Source: Brachynemurus nebulosus (taxonomy: Eukaryota > Arthropoda > Insecta > Neuroptera > Myrmeleontidae). From it: DNA of 64,000 nucleotides. Position 1 is the stretch's first letter, and each line of letters begins with the position of its first letter. The stretch lies in assembly GCA_035578155.1 (NCBI GenBank), contig JAPWDM010000005.1:40810365-40874364 (forward strand), in the 5' to 3' direction. The translations under genes and the position numbers were made by a program. The notes beneath the pieces are model-generated. The model searched no databases, was not told where the DNA came from, and was given only the letters and a program-made list of their open reading frames with translations. Positions 59,520-64,000 of the stretch are shown piece after piece.

Positions 59520-59689
59520 TATAAATCCATATTGAACTTAAACTTTTTTTTAACTTAATTTAAAAATATTGAAAAATTTAAAAGGATAAAATATTTTTAC
59601 CAAAAAAAGTCATAAAATTTATTACGGTCTCGAAAAAGGTCAATTTTTTTTTTTTTATTGAAGTGTGAAATGTGAAGCCAGATAAGAGA
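59520..59689 (-). repeat. Right arm of 2.4-kb inverted composite
   Basis: Reverse complement of 57243-57415, ending gccagataagaga. The interior between the arms holds the tandem array, the Helitron-like candidate and the TCTG tract. Confidence 0.85.
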
Positions 59690-59710
59690 CTGTAACCGAA
59701 AAAGTTGTTA

Positions 59711-60166
59711 AGCGGCCCCTACATGCCCAATAATATTGTGCAATCAACTTGTGCAATTTATTGAACGCTATTCCAGGCAGTTCAATAATTTTGTTAAAGA
59801 AATTTGTGCAATAAACTGAATGTAGGAATTGTACTTAATTAAACTGTTGTTTAATTTTAAATATTAAGTGATAAAGATGTTGCAAAGCAGTAAATAATTA
59901 TTCTTGCAAATTAATAATTCAAACTGGTTCAAATACTAGCCATCAAATGTGACATTACAGAATGACAAACAAATCAAACTTAAACAAATAAAGTAGTATT
60001 GCGCAATAATATCTACAGAGCCTACAAACGTTACAATATTTATTCATTGCACAATATATTTCAAACAGTTTTGATCAGCACAACTCTTCAATATAACCTA
60101 CAGACGATCCGTAATATTGTACAACCTCAGATTCTGTGCAATATTATTGAGCGTATAGGGGCCGCT
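59711..60166. mobile_element. PIF/Harbinger-type MITE
   Basis: The ends AGCGGCCCCTACATGCCCAA and, from the right reverse-complemented, AGCGGCCCCTATACGCTCAA continue through taatattg. TTA lies on both sides (59708-59710 and 60167-60169), the duplication used by PIF/Harbinger. Words like ttgtgcaat recur inside. There is no transposase in 456 bases. Confidence 0.88.
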
Positions 60167-60577
60167 TTAGTGTGTGGTACTGTGGTAGTCACGCGGTTGG
60201 AGTGAAAACTTTTAACGTTACTGTTAATAACTGTTAATACTGTTATTAACTTATACATACTACCAAATTTTTAAAAAAGCAAGACATTTTTGTTATAGTG
60301 TCAAAAACAAATATTTTCATGAAACTTAAATACATATGTATTTTATACAATAAAATTATTGAATTTATTAGTGTACGAAAATGTCCGTACTATACTGCTG
60401 ACATATGGAATAGTATGCTAGCTCAAATTTTTAATTCTACGGATGCAGGTTTTAAACTAACTGTTTTTGAGGTTACACAAAGGAACAATTATAAGTAATG
60501 TAACGACTCGGAGTCTTTTTTCCATCTATTACTGTTGAAGTATGCCTTGATATATTATGTATGCGTTTCCTATCTAC

Positions 60578-61157
60578 TAGGGTTTCCGATCTCTGGCAAA
60601 AAAATCGATCTTGTGGATCGATTCGAATCGTCCAACGAAGGGTCGATGCAGTAGAAAATCGGCTTACAAAAGATCGATCTGAGGAAAATCGATTCAATTT
60701 TTTTACTTACAGAAAATAAAAGAAATATAAAAGTTTTATTATTTTTTATTTTTATTAGCTAATCACAATTCAGTTTCAAAAAAATTTTCGATTTCCTTTG
60801 AAGATGAATTACTGAATTTAATATAAATAAAATGGTTTCCAGTTTGTGCTAAAAATGTCACACGAATCAAAAATTTGACTCAATTTTCTATAAATGAAAC
60901 ATAAAAGTTGTAAAATTATTTGACAACATAAGTAGTTAAAAAATATTCTACAATAATTTTGAAAAAAACATTATTAGTAGTAGAATATTTTTACTAAAAA
61001 TATTCTAATTTAAATTTGAAAATGATCGATCTCCGATCCCGTAAATTTTTTACGATCTCTGTATCGATTTGGTCTCTAAAGAATCGATTCAAAAAATCGA
61101 AAATCGGCTCTCCAAAAATCGATTTTCGATAATATCGAATCGAGATCGGAAACCCTA
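60578..61157. mobile_element. Non-autonomous hAT-type element
   Basis: The ends TAGGGTTTCCGATCTC and GAGATCGGAAACCCTA are perfect 16-base inverted repeats. Flanking octamers ctatctac (60570-60577) and ctatctat (61158-61165) match at 7 of 8 positions. Both ends are full of atcgat-containing words (ttgtggatcgattcg; aatcgattcaaaaaatcg), likely subterminal binding sites. No transposase frame. Confidence 0.9.
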
Positions 61158-61165
61158 CTATCTAT

Positions 61166-63479
61166 ACTCGTATAATAATATTCGTCACTCATTGTCAGTA
61201 GATTGCAGACCCGTCAGAAAGTTGTATTTACAGAATATTCAAATAATTTGGCAAAAGTGGTAGCCTATACTACTACCTGTGGTGGCCCATAAATAGTGGT
61301 AGCTTATAACTTAAAATTTCAATTGTTTCTGAATCTATTTTGATCGTTTCCATAAATTCTTCGAATATTAATAGACTGGGGAACATAGAAGAACTGTATT
61401 GCAGAATTCCTTACAACCTGAAACAGAGTTATCCGGGCTATAAAAGTTTTCACTTCTATATTAAAATATTAAATGATTTGAAATACATGAGATCAAGAAT
61501 GTTGTGGATAAATCTAATAATTTGAACAGTATAAAATATTTATCATTTAGTAATGATAAATTAATTAGTCACCAGCGTTTGTTTCAGTTCACTACTATCC
61601 ATTACAAATATTACAACATTACCATCTTCATTACACATTCAAACATTACAGATTTCATTACACAAACACACACAGCTACCCTTGCTATGGAAATTTTCCA
61701 ACTACAAACACTGATTTTGAAATAATTTTCATAAACACTCAACTGCAAGCACTGATTCTGTATAATGCACTTTTAACAATTAAACATTCAATTTTGTAAA
61801 ACAGAAAATTCACTAACTCGCAACTTTTCCTGCCAATATGGTTTATCAAATCACAAATTGAAGATACACAATTTTATTAGAAGAAAATATTTTGTGAAGT
61901 TTTTAATTCCCAGTTCGTTGTAGTACACCTATTTCCCTTTTACACCTTTTTTCTACCAGTGTGATTTCTAAAATCACAAAATGAATAGACAATTTTATTA
62001 AAAGAAAATATTTTAAAACAATTTTGAATTTTGTCTAATATTATAGTTTAGTATAATAATTTTCGTTCGAAATTTTCGTCAGACAAGAAACAAAAAGATA
62101 AAGGTAGCTTCAGCTAGCTTCTGTGCGTCTTCTAATTTTTTTACTTTAGTTAATGTTCAACAACGATTTTGTTAGTATAATTTTGACCTTTTATAAACAG
62201 TTTAGCATAGTCTGTATATTTTGTCTATATAAAATGCAAAATTTTAGCTACTACGCGAATTCGTCCTCGATTTTGCATCTCTGGCACACTTCAGATTCAT
62301 CAGTTGTCCCTATTAGAATAATTTTTTTTTTGTAACCTAGAAAAAACCTAATACCAAAAGAAGAAATTTCATCATTTTCACCGGAAACACTAACAAAGAA
62401 AACAAGGATGCTTTCTATGTTTACTTTTTTTGTAAAGTTAAGAACTTTAAAATATTTTAACCACTGAAAAATCAGTAGGGCTAATTCTGAAAATTAAAAA
62501 ACTAATCACTAACTTTTCTGTTGCTTTTAAGCCAAAATTATGGAAAACTGTAGAAAAATCAAGAAAGTTTGGGGAGCGGCCTAAACTTTACTTGTTATTG
62601 TTACAGAAACAACAGTAAAAACTGAATTTTTCAACAATAAATCTGCTAACGACGGATACTTGCAGCTATTGTTTTAAGAAGTACATTCTAAGCAAAGAAA
62701 ATTCATTATCTATTCAATATCTCCATAGAATCTAAAACTTAATTCATAAAACCAACTAAAAACTAAAAAATGCCTAAATTTTTTTACATAAAAAGAAGAT
62801 AATGTAAGATAGTTTGAGAAAATGGAAAAAATATTTCCTTAAAGTACGACAAAAACAAAAATAGTAAAAAATATTTTTGAAAGCGACGGTATTACAGCTA
62901 TATTTATTTAATTCTGAAAACTGCGTAGTTAGCAAATTTTTTTGTCAAGATAAATTTTCTTCATGGTTTTCGGATTTCTACTATGAGTTTCGTCGACAGA
63001 ATTACCGTAAATAACTTATGGAACAAAAACAACAAACATTTTATTTTAATAATATTTCTTAAAAAAAAATGAAGGAAGCTTTCAAGAAAATAATGTCCCA
63101 AAAATATTTTTTTTCCCGGAATTATGAAATTAAATTTTTTTTTGTATCCAATTTTCCAGGTGATGGCACTAATACTTTAAATTTTCGAACAATGAACAAA
63201 AAGATTAAAAATAATAAATTTTTTAAAATATTTTCTTTTCAAACTCAAACGATTATTTGTTATAATTTGCGTTGTTACTAAGCGGTACATGTACAATCAC
63301 AATCACTTGAAGCCGTATCGTTTGTCCTGTGATAAAAATGAATGCACTTAAAACTTTTTGCACCTTAAACAATGAAAACACATACACTTGTTCACAATAT
63401 TGTTGCTTCTGCATACACAAAAATGAAAATTTCGATATGTTATTTTCTATATATTTTTATGTTGTGATGAAATTGCAAT
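61166..63479. other. AT-rich DNA, nothing assigned
   Basis: A low-complexity cattac-type stretch lies at 61590-61680 and resembles 57130-57190. No gene or element ends were recognised. Confidence 0.5.
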
Positions 63480-64000
63480 AGCCGTGACGTGGACTCTACA
63501 CTGCACCAGACAGCCGTCGTCTAGACTTGATGTTGTGCTTTGTCTGATGTACCACTGTGGGCCTCGCAGACTGTTTTGTTCAAGGCAATAACAGTCGCAG
63601 TCACTCGCTGCAATTTATTAAATGCATATGTGCAGTTGATTGCATACTTGTCTGGGATTGGCGCGATATGGCGGTAGGGGCTGTAATAATAAACAACACA
63701 TAGGTATTTATTTATTTGCATTGCGCTCCCACCAATTTTCACTTTTATATGCAATTCGTTTTGTGTTTGTTGGTTTCTGTATGCAGTTCACACAGTGTTG
63801 AGGTAGTCACTAAGTAGGGATGAGTATGTTTGTATCGCTTCAGATTGTTTTGACTAGACGTGAATGGTGTTTCGTAATACTGGAGTTTGCAATTGTAATA
63901 AAATTAGAAATGATTCGGTGTTAAACAATGATATGGATTAATTCTTTTTTTAAAATTAGTTTATAAAAATGAAACAAGAATTTTATTATTTATTTATTAT
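63480..64000. other. Slightly GC-richer end of window
   Basis: Near 63480-63690 CpG-containing words are more frequent (gccgtgacgtgg; ggcgcgatatggcgg). The minus frame 63521-63754 matches no family. It may be near a promoter or be a repeat outside my recognition. Confidence 0.3.

Noticed and set aside
1..64000. CRISPR arrays, rRNA, operons, riboswitches
   Set aside because: No regularly spaced identical repeats with unique spacers, no rRNA-like segments and no gene clusters; the window is eukaryotic.

Overview
The window is AT-rich eukaryotic DNA crowded with decayed transposable elements, and no intact host protein gene could be recognised in it. Poly-A/T runs are long and most open frames are short, AT-driven and unlike any protein family. 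The element mix (pogo/Tigger, mariner, hAT, piggyBac-type and PIF/Harbinger-type elements, an RNase H-bearing LINE, a Crypton-like tyrosine recombinase with a 61-base intron) is typical of an arthropod nuclear genome. An insect is most likely, possibly a hemipteran, but the species cannot be fixed from sequence alone. The window could be intergenic or lie in a very large intron. Layout. 1-5 kb: one clipped element end, a GC-richer patch near 0.5-1.1 kb, and a dispersed repeat carrying a (TA)n tract. 5-13 kb: a 414-base palindrome, a 117-base tandem duplication, a short relic of an arthropod repeat-encoded protein (7774-8019), a palindromic MITE and a pogo-type MITE. 13.8-14.8 kb: a piggyBac-type element bounded by TTAA. 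18.3-19.4 kb: a broken tyrosine recombinase gene on the minus strand. 19.6-24 kb: hairpin MITEs, a four-unit tandem array and another pogo-type MITE. 24.5-25.4 kb: a hAT-type element with a perfect 8-base target-site duplication. 27.1-29.0 kb: a nearly complete Tigger/pogo element whose transposase keeps all three catalytic Asp residues but has three stop codons close together. 29.8-32.7 kb: a PIF-like MITE, an inverted repeat and a 5'-truncated LINE with a 14-base target-site duplication. 34.9-39.4 kb: a foldback element, two hAT-type elements and an internally deleted mariner. 39.8-43.8 kb: a second locus of the 20-kb tandem family, another tandem repeat and a second foldback element. 47.4-49.4 kb: a hAT-type element inserted at the edge of another inverted-repeat element, then an inverted pair of small TA-flanked MITEs. 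54.3-54.8 kb: a third relative of that MITE carrying a (TA)n expansion. 57.1-60.2 kb: a 2.4-kb composite bounded by inverted arms, holding an alternating tandem array with a Helitron-like end, a TCTG tract and a nearby PIF-type MITE. 60.6-61.2 kb: a hAT-type element. The remainder is AT-rich DNA in which nothing could be assigned. The proteins do not form a pathway: each belongs to an independent selfish element, and every coding relic is damaged (nonsense, frameshift, internal deletion or 5' truncation). The sequence therefore records successive insertion and decay. I found no CRISPR, operon, tRNA, rRNA or clear host gene. The most unusual features are the dispersed tandem-array elements (20 kb and 40 kb), the inverted-arm composite at 57-60 kb, the intron-containing recombinase relic and the uncharacterised protein relic at 7.8 kb.
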